Below, piece by piece: positions 25,877 through 33,983 of a stretch of DNA of 57,545 bases. The DNA is from Merdivicinus sp050943495 (GTDB lineage: Bacteria; Bacillota; Clostridia; Oscillospirales; Ruminococcaceae), in the NCBI GenBank assembly GCA_050943495.1, contig JBMNPH010000013.1, positions 1 to 57,545 on the forward strand, given 5' to 3'. Position 1 is the stretch's first letter; every line of letters starts with the position of its first letter. Under the pieces are notes generated by a model. It searched no databases, was not told the origin of the DNA, and worked only from the letters and a program-made list of their open reading frames with translations. The position numbers and the translations under genes were made by a program.

Positions 25877-26712
25877 AAAAGGTGTTTTTGCGCATATTGG
25901 GCGGCCTGTTGGCGGCGGCCGGAGGATTTTGGACGTTCTGTACGGTCATCAGCTTTCTGGGAATGATCTGGCAAACAGGAGTGGCGGCCAGGGCGGTCGG
26001 ATGGCTTTTCTGGCTGCTGGTGGGGATTGGCGTCTTTTTTCTGGGAATTTGGCTCTTCCGGAAGGCGGGGAAGCCAAAACCGGCTTCTCCGGCAAAAGAT
26101 CCCCGACAGGCGAAAATCCCTTCCTCGTGGAAACAGCCCGTTCCTCCCCCAAAACCGACCGGGAAAGACCCTTGGGAGGTGATGGTTCTCGTATGGGAGG
26201 AAGTTTTGACGGGAGCCGTTTCCCGCCGCTTTATGCGGAAAGGCCGCGGGTATGAGAAAGTGGATAAAACCTTCGACAACACCCAAGCGGACTGGTTTAT
26301 CATCGGGCGTGGGGGCGACTTACAAAAAATCCTGGAGATCTACGCCCAGATGGATTCCTACCTTCAGTCCTGTAAGGCAAAGGGTGTCCCGTCCGTCAGT
26401 GCGGAAAATTCCTATTGGTTGTATCTGCGCGGTGAGGAGCATTTTTTCATCCTGGCCGCCGAAGAACAGTTCCGGGCCCTGGGGGAGGACACGGAATCCT
26501 GCCTTGCCCTTTGCCGGGAACATCATTTCCACCTGGTACGGGACAATCTGGACCACACCTATTATGATTATGTCAGCGGGAATACCTATGAAACCTATCT
26601 GGAGAGGATGTTCAGCAAAGTCCACAACGACGAAGATGACCCGGACTACGGCACCATTTCTTCCGAAGGTGCAATTTCCCTGCGGGTCGTGAAAGGAGAA
26701 CCCAATGAGTAA
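25873..26712 (+). CDS. T7SS-locus membrane protein with two N-terminal TM helices
   Basis: 279 residues. The ATG at 25873 lies 7-10 nt after AGGAAAAACAG and overlaps the PP2C stop. Two membrane helices occupy about residues 5-30 and 38-62, followed by a Pro/Lys-rich linker to about 100 and a soluble acidic C-terminal domain (VSAENSYWLYLRGEEHFFIL; HHFHLVRDNLDHTYYDYVSG). The family is not recognised. It might anchor the regulatory module at the membrane or take the place of the missing EssB/EssA-type parts. It overlaps the next gene by 8 nt. Confidence 0.6.
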   Translation: MKKVFLRILGGLLAAAGGFWTFCTVISFLGMIWQTGVAARAVGWLFWLLVGIGVFFLGIWLFRKAGKPKPASPAKDPRQAKIPSSWKQPVPPPKPTGKDPWEVMVLVWEEVLTGAVSRRFMRKGRGYEKVDKTFDNTQADWFIIGRGGDLQKILEIYAQMDSYLQSCKAKGVPSVSAENSYWLYLRGEEHFFILAAEEQFRALGEDTESCLALCREHHFHLVRDNLDHTYYDYVSGNTYETYLERMFSKVHNDEDDPDYGTISSEGAISLRVVKGEPNE

Positions 26713-28915
26713 CCATGATTTTTCCAATATGACAGCGGAACAATTGCAGGCAGTTGCCAATAAAATGTACCCCGGTATGGCGCTGTATGCCCGGGATGTA
26801 AACCTGCCGGAGGAGTTGGCGGAAAAATACACGCCGGGGCGGATACTCCGGGAAAAGGGCTTCACCGATGCCAGCGACCGGTTTATAGGAATGGTTACCA
26901 CCCACCGCTATGTGATTCTTTCCAATCACATGGCGGATTTGTCCGGTTTTGAGCATGGGACAAACTGGGGACTACACACCGCTAACAAGGATTCCCATTT
27001 TAAAGTGCTGGGAAAAGTGACCGTTCAGGGGAAAACCGGGATTTTTCTGCTGCACCTGCCGGACGACGACAGCTGGAAGCTGTGGAAGACGGCGGAATTT
27101 TCCATGGATCAGGAACTTTATGAAAAAGCGGTCCAGCGGTTTACAATCAAATGTAAGGAACCTCCTGTGCTGGAGCTGACCACTCCTCAATGGCTGGGCC
27201 GCTGTGCATTTCCGGTGGGGATGCAGGACGATGGAATGTTCTTTCCCTTGGAGGATGCGAAAGCCCCGGCGGACCCCCGGGAAATCATGCGGAGCCGGTA
27301 TCTGGGCTGCCTGCTGGGCGGTGCTGTGGGGGATGCTTTGGGGTATCCGGTGGAATTTACCAAGGAACCGGCAATCTGGGCGAAATATGGCCCCAAGGGA
27401 ATCCAGAATCTTTCCCAGGCCGGGGATCCCGCCGTTATTTCCGACGACACCCAGATGACCCTTTTTGCCGCCAACGCCCTGATTTATGCCAAAGAGCATG
27501 GCACACCTCTTTCGGAAACACTGTGGCTGGCTTACCGGGAATGGCTGGGCACCCAGGGGGACCAAAGCCGCATGGACGGTCCGGCCAAAATGTGGATTTA
27601 TGGCGACCAGCGGCTCCACGCCCGCCGCGCCCCGGGGTTAAGCTGCTTAAACGCCATCCGTCAAAGCAAAAACGGCGGCGATGCACATAACCCAGTGAAC
27701 AACAGCAAGGGCTGCGGCTCGGTAATGCGGGCGGCGCCCTTTGGGCTGGCGCAGCATTACGACCCCGTATCTTCCCGGGGAGATGATTTCATCGGCATCC
27801 ATAAACTGGGAGTCGGTGATGCGGTCCTGACCCATGGACATCCCCTTGCCTGGGCAAGTTCCAGTGCGCTGGCGCAAATCATCTTCCATATCGTCCAGTA
27901 CCGCCCGAAACATGACTATCCTTTGCAGGACGCAGTCCTCCAGATTTGCTTGCCAAGGGGGATGGAGGAAGTTTACGCGCTGCTGAACCGGGCTGTCAAG
28001 CTGGCGCTGGACCGAAGCGTTTCCGACTTGGACGGCATCCACGCCTTGGGAGAAGGCTGGGTGGCGGAGGAAGCCCTGGCCATCGCGGTATTCTGCGCCG
28101 TGCGCTATCAAAATGACTTTGCCGCGGGAATCCGGGCTTCGGTGAACCACAAAGGCGACAGCGATTCCACCGGTGCCATCTGCGGAAACATTCTGGGCGC
28201 CTGGCTGGGAAAAGAGGCGGTGGAGGCTGCCTTTGACCTGAACCAGCTGGAACTGCGGGATGTGGTGGAAAAAATGGCGGATCAGTTGTTTCAGAGCGTC
28301 TGCGTACCCCGCCGTCAGGAGGGTTTTCCCTTTAATCTGACAGGAAAGGCGGCCGACGAATACGCTGTTCCCCGGTCCGGTTCCGGACACTTTGAGGATT
28401 TTCAACCCCAGCCCATCAGACAGCCGGATCCGCCCAAAGCGGAGCCGCTGAAGCCCCTGCGTCCCGTTGGACTGCTGTACACCCCCCTGACAAAGCAGGC
28501 CATGGCCATTTGCTTTGACGTTCACAAAAACCAGCGGGACAAAGGCGGACTGCCCTATGTGTTCCACCCCTTCCATCTGGCGGAACAAATGGAAACGGAG
28601 GAGGAAATCTGCACCGCTTTGCTCCATGATGTGGTGGAGGATTCCCCCTATACCCTGGAGGATTTGCGCCGGGCGGGATTTCCGGAACCAGTTCTAGAGG
28701 CGCTGCGGCTGCTGACCCGGAATCCCGGGGAGGATTACCTGGCTTATGTGGAAAGACTCCGGAGACACCCCATCGCCCGACGGGTGAAACTGGCGGATTT
28801 ACGGCACAACAGCGACATAAACCGTCTGGACACGGTGGGGGAATGGGACAAAAAACGGCTGGACAAATACCGCATGGCTCTGCGGATTCTGGAATCCAGT
28901 CAGGAAGGAAGATGA
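26705..28915 (+). CDS. ADP-ribosylglycohydrolase fused to RelA/SpoT-type HD hydrolase
   Basis: 736 residues. Residues 1-190 form an unrecognised N-terminal domain. Residues about 196-510 are an ADP-ribosylglycohydrolase (RSRYLGCLLGGAVGDALGYP; metal site SDDTQMT near 246; HKGDSDSTGAICGNILGAW near 483). After a Pro-rich linker, residues about 590-735 look like an HD hydrolase of the (p)ppGpp type: FHPFHLA, ALLHDVVEDSP (near 638-648) and VKLADLRHNSDINRL. The first enzyme removes ADP-ribose from proteins; the second class cleaves the 3' pyrophosphate of alarmones. Such a fusion in a secretion locus suggests protection from a self-made ADP-ribosylating or pyrophosphokinase toxin, or signalling. 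Function is inferred. Confidence 0.82.
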   Translation: MSNHDFSNMTAEQLQAVANKMYPGMALYARDVNLPEELAEKYTPGRILREKGFTDASDRFIGMVTTHRYVILSNHMADLSGFEHGTNWGLHTANKDSHFKVLGKVTVQGKTGIFLLHLPDDDSWKLWKTAEFSMDQELYEKAVQRFTIKCKEPPVLELTTPQWLGRCAFPVGMQDDGMFFPLEDAKAPADPREIMRSRYLGCLLGGAVGDALGYPVEFTKEPAIWAKYGPKGIQNLSQAGDPAVISDDTQMTLFAANALIYAKEHGTPLSETLWLAYREWLGTQGDQSRMDGPAKMWIYGDQRLHARRAPGLSCLNAIRQSKNGGDAHNPVNNSKGCGSVMRAAPFGLAQHYDPVSSRGDDFIGIHKLGVGDAVLTHGHPLAWASSSALAQIIFHIVQYRPKHDYPLQDAVLQICLPRGMEEVYALLNRAVKLALDRSVSDLDGIHALGEGWVAEEALAIAVFCAVRYQNDFAAGIRASVNHKGDSDSTGAICGNILGAWLGKEAVEAAFDLNQLELRDVVEKMADQLFQSVCVPRRQEGFPFNLTGKAADEYAVPRSGSGHFEDFQPQPIRQPDPPKAEPLKPLRPVGLLYTPLTKQAMAICFDVHKNQRDKGGLPYVFHPFHLAEQMETEEEICTALLHDVVEDSPYTLEDLRRAGFPEPVLEALRLLTRNPGEDYLAYVERLRRHPIARRVKLADLRHNSDINRLDTVGEWDKKRLDKYRMALRILESSQEGR

Positions 28916-28924
28916 GAAAACGGG

Positions 28925-30658
28925 ATGGATATCAGCTACTATCAGCAATATGAGCCGATTTTCGGTTCCTGGAAAATTGTCCGCCTGATTGGGGAAGGCA
29001 GCTTCGGAAAGGTGTTCGAGATCCAGCGGGAGGACTTTGGAGTCACTTACAAAGCCGCCCTAAAAGCCATCACGATTCCCCAGAGCCAGAGCGAGGTGCG
29101 GGAAATTTTGTCGGAGGGAATGGACGATGAAAGTGCGCGAACCTATTTTAGCAGTCTGGTGAAGGATTTGGTGAATGAATTTGCCTTGATGAGCAAGCTG
29201 AAAGGCAACAGTAACATCGTCAGTTATGAAAACCACCAGGTGATCGAGCACAAAGACGGCATCGGTTGGGATATTTTGATCCAAATGGAACTGTTGACCC
29301 CGCTCAATTCCTATCTCCAGCAAAATCCCATTAGCCAGCAGGATGTCATCAAGCTGGGAATCGACCTGTGCAAGGCGCTGGAATTGTGCCAGAAATACAA
29401 TATTATCCACCGGGATATCAAACCGGAAAATATTTTCATTTCCAATAACGGGGATTTTAAGCTGGGGGACTTTGGCGTGGCCAGGACTGCGGAAAAAACC
29501 ACCAGCGGAATGTCCAAAAAGGGAACCTATACCTATATGGCGCCGGAGGTCTATAAAGGAGAAGCCTATGGCACTACGGTGGACATTTATTCTCTGGGAA
29601 TTGTCCTTTACCGGCTGCTCAATGGCAACCGGATGCCGTTTCTGCCACCGGCTCCGGCCTTGATTACCTATGACGACCGGGAAAAAGCTCTGGTCAGACG
29701 GCTTTCTGGGGAACCGCTGCCGCCTCCTGTCAATGCCAAAGGGAGATTGGCGGACGTGGTTCGGAAAGCCTGCGCCTTCCGTGCGGCAGACCGATATTCC
29801 CGTCCGGAACAATTGCGGCAGGATCTGGAATCGCTCTTAGCCGGAAAAGATCCGCTATTCCTGGAACGCCCCCTTATGGAAGAAAGTTCCACATGGAGAA
29901 AGTTTGGGCGGGATAGTTCTCGGAATCAGGGCAGCCATACCAAGCGGGCATTTGAAGGTGCGGCAGGAGGATGGAACTCCTTTCAACAGGACGTCGATGG
30001 AAAAACGGTCAGCAATTTTGGAAATATAGCGGGCAGCGGTACGAAATCCAACAGCAATGTCAAAAATGGCGGGGAAAGCGGCGAGAAAACGGTCAGCAAC
30101 TTTGGCAGTACAACGGGCGATCGTGCGAAAGCCGATAAAGACAATAAAATTAGCGGGGGAGCTGTTCCTGCCCAATTGATTGCACAGATGCTTCCCGCCT
30201 GCGGGATTGTGCCGCTGGGACCAAACCAGACAACTTATGCCATTTCTTCCAATTTTTCAGAAAAGGAAAAGAAATTTGTCCAACGGACATTGGCCAAATA
30301 TGGACTGCAAAATTCCGGGGAAATCTTAGGCTATTGTGGGGTCATCACCAATATCAACATTCCGTATGCTTTTCTTTTCACGGAAACCGGGGTGATCTTC
30401 CCCTGTAAGACCAAGGTGAGTCGGTTCATGCTGGATATCAGCGTGCAACATCGATATGTGTATCTTCCGTATCAGGAAATTCAGGGGCTTTCCCTCTGTA
30501 CCGAAAAGAAGCTGCTGGGAATTTCGTTTTCGCTGTCAGGTGGGAACAGCTGTCAGATGATTCTGCCCCAGGACATTTATGTGCACCGCACGAACGTTTG
30601 CAAGCTGATTCAGGCGCTGTGCGGATATTATGGGAACTCGGTCAGCTTTCTGAGCTGA
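28925..30658 (+). CDS. Soluble Ser/Thr protein kinase with C-terminal domain (STK 1)
   Basis: 577 residues. Residues about 15-315 are a Hanks-type kinase: GEGSFGKVFEI (P-loop), ALKAIT (ATP Lys), IIHRDIKPEN (catalytic loop), KLGDFGVAR (DFG) and YMAPEV. A Ser/Asn/Gly-rich linker of about 100 residues follows, containing KTVSNFG twice (near 359 and 387). The C-terminal 150 residues look like a beta-rich PH-like domain. No membrane helix is seen, so it is cytosolic. It is a close paralogue of the kinase at 31115. It likely phosphorylates T7SS parts read by the EssC FHA domain. Confidence 0.88.
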   Translation: MDISYYQQYEPIFGSWKIVRLIGEGSFGKVFEIQREDFGVTYKAALKAITIPQSQSEVREILSEGMDDESARTYFSSLVKDLVNEFALMSKLKGNSNIVSYENHQVIEHKDGIGWDILIQMELLTPLNSYLQQNPISQQDVIKLGIDLCKALELCQKYNIIHRDIKPENIFISNNGDFKLGDFGVARTAEKTTSGMSKKGTYTYMAPEVYKGEAYGTTVDIYSLGIVLYRLLNGNRMPFLPPAPALITYDDREKALVRRLSGEPLPPPVNAKGRLADVVRKACAFRAADRYSRPEQLRQDLESLLAGKDPLFLERPLMEESSTWRKFGRDSSRNQGSHTKRAFEGAAGGWNSFQQDVDGKTVSNFGNIAGSGTKSNSNVKNGGESGEKTVSNFGSTTGDRAKADKDNKISGGAVPAQLIAQMLPACGIVPLGPNQTTYAISSNFSEKEKKFVQRTLAKYGLQNSGEILGYCGVITNINIPYAFLFTETGVIFPCKTKVSRFMLDISVQHRYVYLPYQEIQGLSLCTEKKLLGISFSLSGGNSCQMILPQDIYVHRTNVCKLIQALCGYYGNSVSFLS

Positions 30659-30694
30659 GGGTCAATAAATTATTCATGAAAGAAGGAAAAAACA

Positions 30695-31069
30695 ATGGAT
30701 CAGAGATTGAGCAAAATGGACTATTATTACAAGGTGACTCCGAAAAAGAACAAGGTGGTTTTGGTGTTGTGGATTCTGTCGGTTGTCATCAATGTGATGG
30801 GGATTGTTATGGGTCCCGCGTCTGTTTTGGGGTTGATTGCCTGTGTTGTATGCGGGATCGGCGCTAAAATGACCTTCAGCAAATGGTGGGGGTTGGCGCT
30901 GGCGATTTGGGGCGTCATTCAACTTGGTTTGATTTATGTGATCGGCGGGGTAGTGCCTTGGGCGATGATTATTTTGGGAGTTTATCTGTTCCAGTTACTC
31001 AATAATCTGGATAAAGCCTACGCGAAATATCTGCAAACGGGCGAGCTGCCGGATACCGCCGGATATTAA
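30695..31069 (+). CDS. Small membrane protein between the two kinases
   Basis: 124 residues, ribosome site GAAAGAAGG. Three hydrophobic helices: VVLVLWILSVVINVMGIVM, SVLGLIACVVCGIG and LALAIWGVIQLGLIYVIGG with VVPWAMIILGVYLFQLL (three or four helices in all). The N-terminal 20 residues are polar and tyrosine-rich (MDYYYKVTPKKNK). No family was recognised. Its place between two paralogous kinases suggests that it works with them at the membrane. Confidence 0.65.
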   Translation: MDQRLSKMDYYYKVTPKKNKVVLVLWILSVVINVMGIVMGPASVLGLIACVVCGIGAKMTFSKWWGLALAIWGVIQLGLIYVIGGVVPWAMIILGVYLFQLLNNLDKAYAKYLQTGELPDTAGY

Positions 31070-31114
31070 TCGGAGCGTTTTTCAAGGAATTTATGCGGGT
31101 AATGGGGAGAGTGT

Positions 31115-33844
31115 ATGGAGATACAGGACTATCAGCGCTATGAGCCGATCTTCGGCTGCTGGAAAATTGTCAGGCAAATCGGCGAAGGCAGCTTCGGCAA
31201 AGTCTTCGAGATCGAGCGGGAGGATTTCGGCGTAACCTACAAAGCCGCGCTAAAGGCAATCACTGTACCAGCCAATCAGTCGGAATTGCTGGAAGTAAAG
31301 TCAGACGGGATGGATGAGGTGAGTGTGCGCACCTATTTCGGCAGTCTGGTGGAAGATCTGGTGAAAGAGTTTACCCTGATGAATAAGCTGAAGGGCAACA
31401 GCAATGTCGTCAGTTACGAAAATCATCAGGTGATCGAACACAAAGACGGAATCGGCTGGGATATTTTGATCCAAATGGAACTGCTCACACCCTTGAACAA
31501 ATATATCAGCACACATGCCATAACTGAGCAGGATATCATACATCTGGGGATCGACCTGTGCAGAGCCCTGGAACTGTGCCAGAAATATCACATCATCCAC
31601 CGGGATATCAAGCCGGAAAATATTTTTATTTCAGATGCCGGGAACTTCAAGCTGGGGGATTTCGGCATCGCCCGAACCGTGGAAAAGACGACCAGCGGCC
31701 TGTCCAAAAAGGGGACATATACCTATATGGCGCCGGAAGTCTACAAAGGGGAACCCTATGGCCCCACGGTGGATCTCTATTCTCTGGGGCTTGTACTCTA
31801 CCGGCTTCTGAATGGCAATCGGACTCCCTTTTTGCCTGCCGCTCCGGCCCCCATTACCTATGCGGACCGGGAAAATGCGCTGGCAAAGCGGTTTTCCGGG
31901 GCATCGCTGCCGCCGCCTGCAAACGCCCAGGGATGGCTTTCCAAAATTGTCTTAAAAGCCTGCGCCTATGCCCCCGGGAAACGATATTCCCAACCCGAGC
32001 AGATGCGGCAGGATTTGGAAGCGGTCTTAGCTGGAAAAGAACCGCTGTTTCTGGAGGTGGAGAAACCACCGGTGCTTGAAAAAGTTTTGGATTGGGAGAA
32101 GCCGCCGGAATATTTCCAGCAGGAATCGCCGACGGATTCCGATCCGGACGGCCACTTTGGTTCTACGATCAGCATTTTTGGATCGTCCAGGAAACAGCAG
32201 GATTCCAAAGAGCCGGATACTCGAGAACCCGATAATCCGCCGAAACCCTGGAACTCCCCGGCAAAAGAAACGGCGGATTCTGCTATTCCGAAAAAATCCT
32301 CCAAACTCTGGATACTCCCGGCTGCTGTCGGAGGATTCGCTGTGATTTGTGTGGGAGTTGCAGGGCTTTTCCTGCTGGGGGATGATGCTTTGCCGGCAGC
32401 AAACACTGGCAGTTCTATGATGTCGTCTGCTTCGGAGGCATCTCAAACGATTGCGGTCAGCGATCAAACGGTTCCGGACGATTATCTGGAAACAGTTCGG
32501 GATTCCGAAGGACGGATCATCCGGGCACCTCAGTATGAATGGGACGGTTCCGTGACCTATATTGTCAATGAATATAATGCGCAAGGGAATAATGTGAAAA
32601 GCAGTACCTATAACCTCCTTGGAGAATTGGAAAGTACTATGCAGCGGGAATTTGACAGCGACGGCAACTGTATTCGAATCCACTATTATGATGGATCCGG
32701 AAATTTGGAAAGCTATCGCGAGCAGACTTATCAAAATGGTGAATGGGTCCGGTCGGATGATTATGACCCAAATGGACAGATGACCGACTATGCGCTGATG
32801 GAAGGGCCCAGAAGATCCTATTATACTCCGGATGGTACCCTGAAATATGCTTATGAATACGAGTACGATGCCCAGGAAAATCCTCTGAAAACTTCTTACT
32901 TCAATGAGGAAGGCGTCCTGTCGCAATATACCCTTTGCGAATATGGGGAAGACGGTCAATTGACCGCCGAGGAAACTTATTATGCGGATGGCGAGAAGAT
33001 TCGGCGTGAGGAATACGACAGTTTCCGGCGGCGCATCCGGGAAATCGATTATTATAACAGTGGCGCGGTTTTTTCGACCACGGAATATGAATATGACGAC
33101 GGAGGATTTCGCTCCCGGGAAAAACAGTTCGATCACGAGGGACAATTAACAAGAACGATTGATTATACCTACAACCAACGAGGGAAAAAGGAAGTTGAAT
33201 CCCAATATGATGGGCAAGGGGTTTTGCAATTTACGTCCGAATATGGAGAAAATGGGAAGATCGCAAAAGAAAGTGATTTTGAAGAAGGAAAACTGGACCG
33301 TTATTTTCTCTATGAGTATGATGAACGGGAAAAGCTTACCCGGAAAAACCGCTTCGACCCGGACGGAACCTTGAGCGGATATGCAACCTATCAGTACGAC
33401 CCGGAAGGGAATCAGATTGTAACAAGCAATTTTTCTGGAGAAGGCCGGCTGTCTGAGGTGACAGAATATGACAGCGAGGGGCGCACATCCAAAAGGACCA
33501 ATTATGATACTGACGGCAACCTGGAAAGTTATTGGGAGTATGAGTATAACGAAACCGGCAAAAATATCAAAAGCAGCTGGTATCAGGCGGACGGTTCCCT
33601 GCAGCAATATACGGTATACGAATATGATGACCAGGGAAATGAAGTGAAATCAAGTGATTATAACGGGGACGGCACTTTGAAATCCTACCAAACGAAAGAG
33701 TATAACCAATGGGGAGCGTGCATCAAGCTTTCTTTTTATAACGGAGACGGTTCTCTTGACCAGTATGTGGTTTACGAGTATGATGCAGATGGCGTTCCTC
33801 TGGGGACAACCTGGTACAACCCGGATGGTACAAAACAGGAATAA
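31115..33844 (+). CDS. Transmembrane Ser/Thr kinase with YD-like repeat ectodomain (STK 2)
   Basis: 909 residues, GGGGAGAG before the ATG. Residues 1-315 are a Hanks-type kinase, most positions identical to STK 1 (GEGSFGKVFEI, ALKAIT, HRDIKPEN, GDFGIAR, YMAPEV). A polar linker includes STISIFG near residue 348. A single membrane helix occupies about 397-421 (LWILPAAVGGFAVICVGVA). The outer part, about 460-909, is a run of YD/RHS-like repeats of about 25 residues (YEYDDQGNEVKSSDYNGDG and so on). PknB-type kinases usually carry PASTA repeats; a YD-repeat sensor is unusual. It may sense wall polymer or assembled machinery outside the cell. Confidence 0.88.
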   Translation: MEIQDYQRYEPIFGCWKIVRQIGEGSFGKVFEIEREDFGVTYKAALKAITVPANQSELLEVKSDGMDEVSVRTYFGSLVEDLVKEFTLMNKLKGNSNVVSYENHQVIEHKDGIGWDILIQMELLTPLNKYISTHAITEQDIIHLGIDLCRALELCQKYHIIHRDIKPENIFISDAGNFKLGDFGIARTVEKTTSGLSKKGTYTYMAPEVYKGEPYGPTVDLYSLGLVLYRLLNGNRTPFLPAAPAPITYADRENALAKRFSGASLPPPANAQGWLSKIVLKACAYAPGKRYSQPEQMRQDLEAVLAGKEPLFLEVEKPPVLEKVLDWEKPPEYFQQESPTDSDPDGHFGSTISIFGSSRKQQDSKEPDTREPDNPPKPWNSPAKETADSAIPKKSSKLWILPAAVGGFAVICVGVAGLFLLGDDALPAANTGSSMMSSASEASQTIAVSDQTVPDDYLETVRDSEGRIIRAPQYEWDGSVTYIVNEYNAQGNNVKSSTYNLLGELESTMQREFDSDGNCIRIHYYDGSGNLESYREQTYQNGEWVRSDDYDPNGQMTDYALMEGPRRSYYTPDGTLKYAYEYEYDAQENPLKTSYFNEEGVLSQYTLCEYGEDGQLTAEETYYADGEKIRREEYDSFRRRIREIDYYNSGAVFSTTEYEYDDGGFRSREKQFDHEGQLTRTIDYTYNQRGKKEVESQYDGQGVLQFTSEYGENGKIAKESDFEEGKLDRYFLYEYDEREKLTRKNRFDPDGTLSGYATYQYDPEGNQIVTSNFSGEGRLSEVTEYDSEGRTSKRTNYDTDGNLESYWEYEYNETGKNIKSSWYQADGSLQQYTVYEYDDQGNEVKSSDYNGDGTLKSYQTKEYNQWGACIKLSFYNGDGSLDQYVVYEYDADGVPLGTTWYNPDGTKQE
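32530..33841 (+). repeat. Tandem YD-like protein repeats within STK 2
   Basis: About 17 degenerate repeat units of roughly 75 nt encode Y-x-Y-D/N-x-x-G-N-x-x-K-S-S-x-Y-x-x-D-G-S/T-L-x-x-Y. The copies differ at DNA level, so this is an old protein repeat, not recent duplication. Confidence 0.7.
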
Positions 33845-33919
33845 AATATATTTTTTGGTGGAAATAGGGAACAAAAATGCAGAATTTAGGAACAAAATAC
33901 CAAGATGTGAATGGATTGC

Positions 33920-33948
33920 TTGCAAAAAAGTAAAATTTTCGTTATGAT
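33920..33948 (+). promoter_or_regulatory. Promoter of the STAND NTPase gene
   Basis: TTGCAA (33920-33925), 17-bp spacer, TATGAT (33943-33948), then GAAAGGGAT before the ATG at 33984. It makes the STAND gene a separate transcription unit from the kinases. Confidence 0.65.
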
Positions 33949-33983
33949 AAATATAATAAGATAAATTAAAGAAAGGGATCGGA

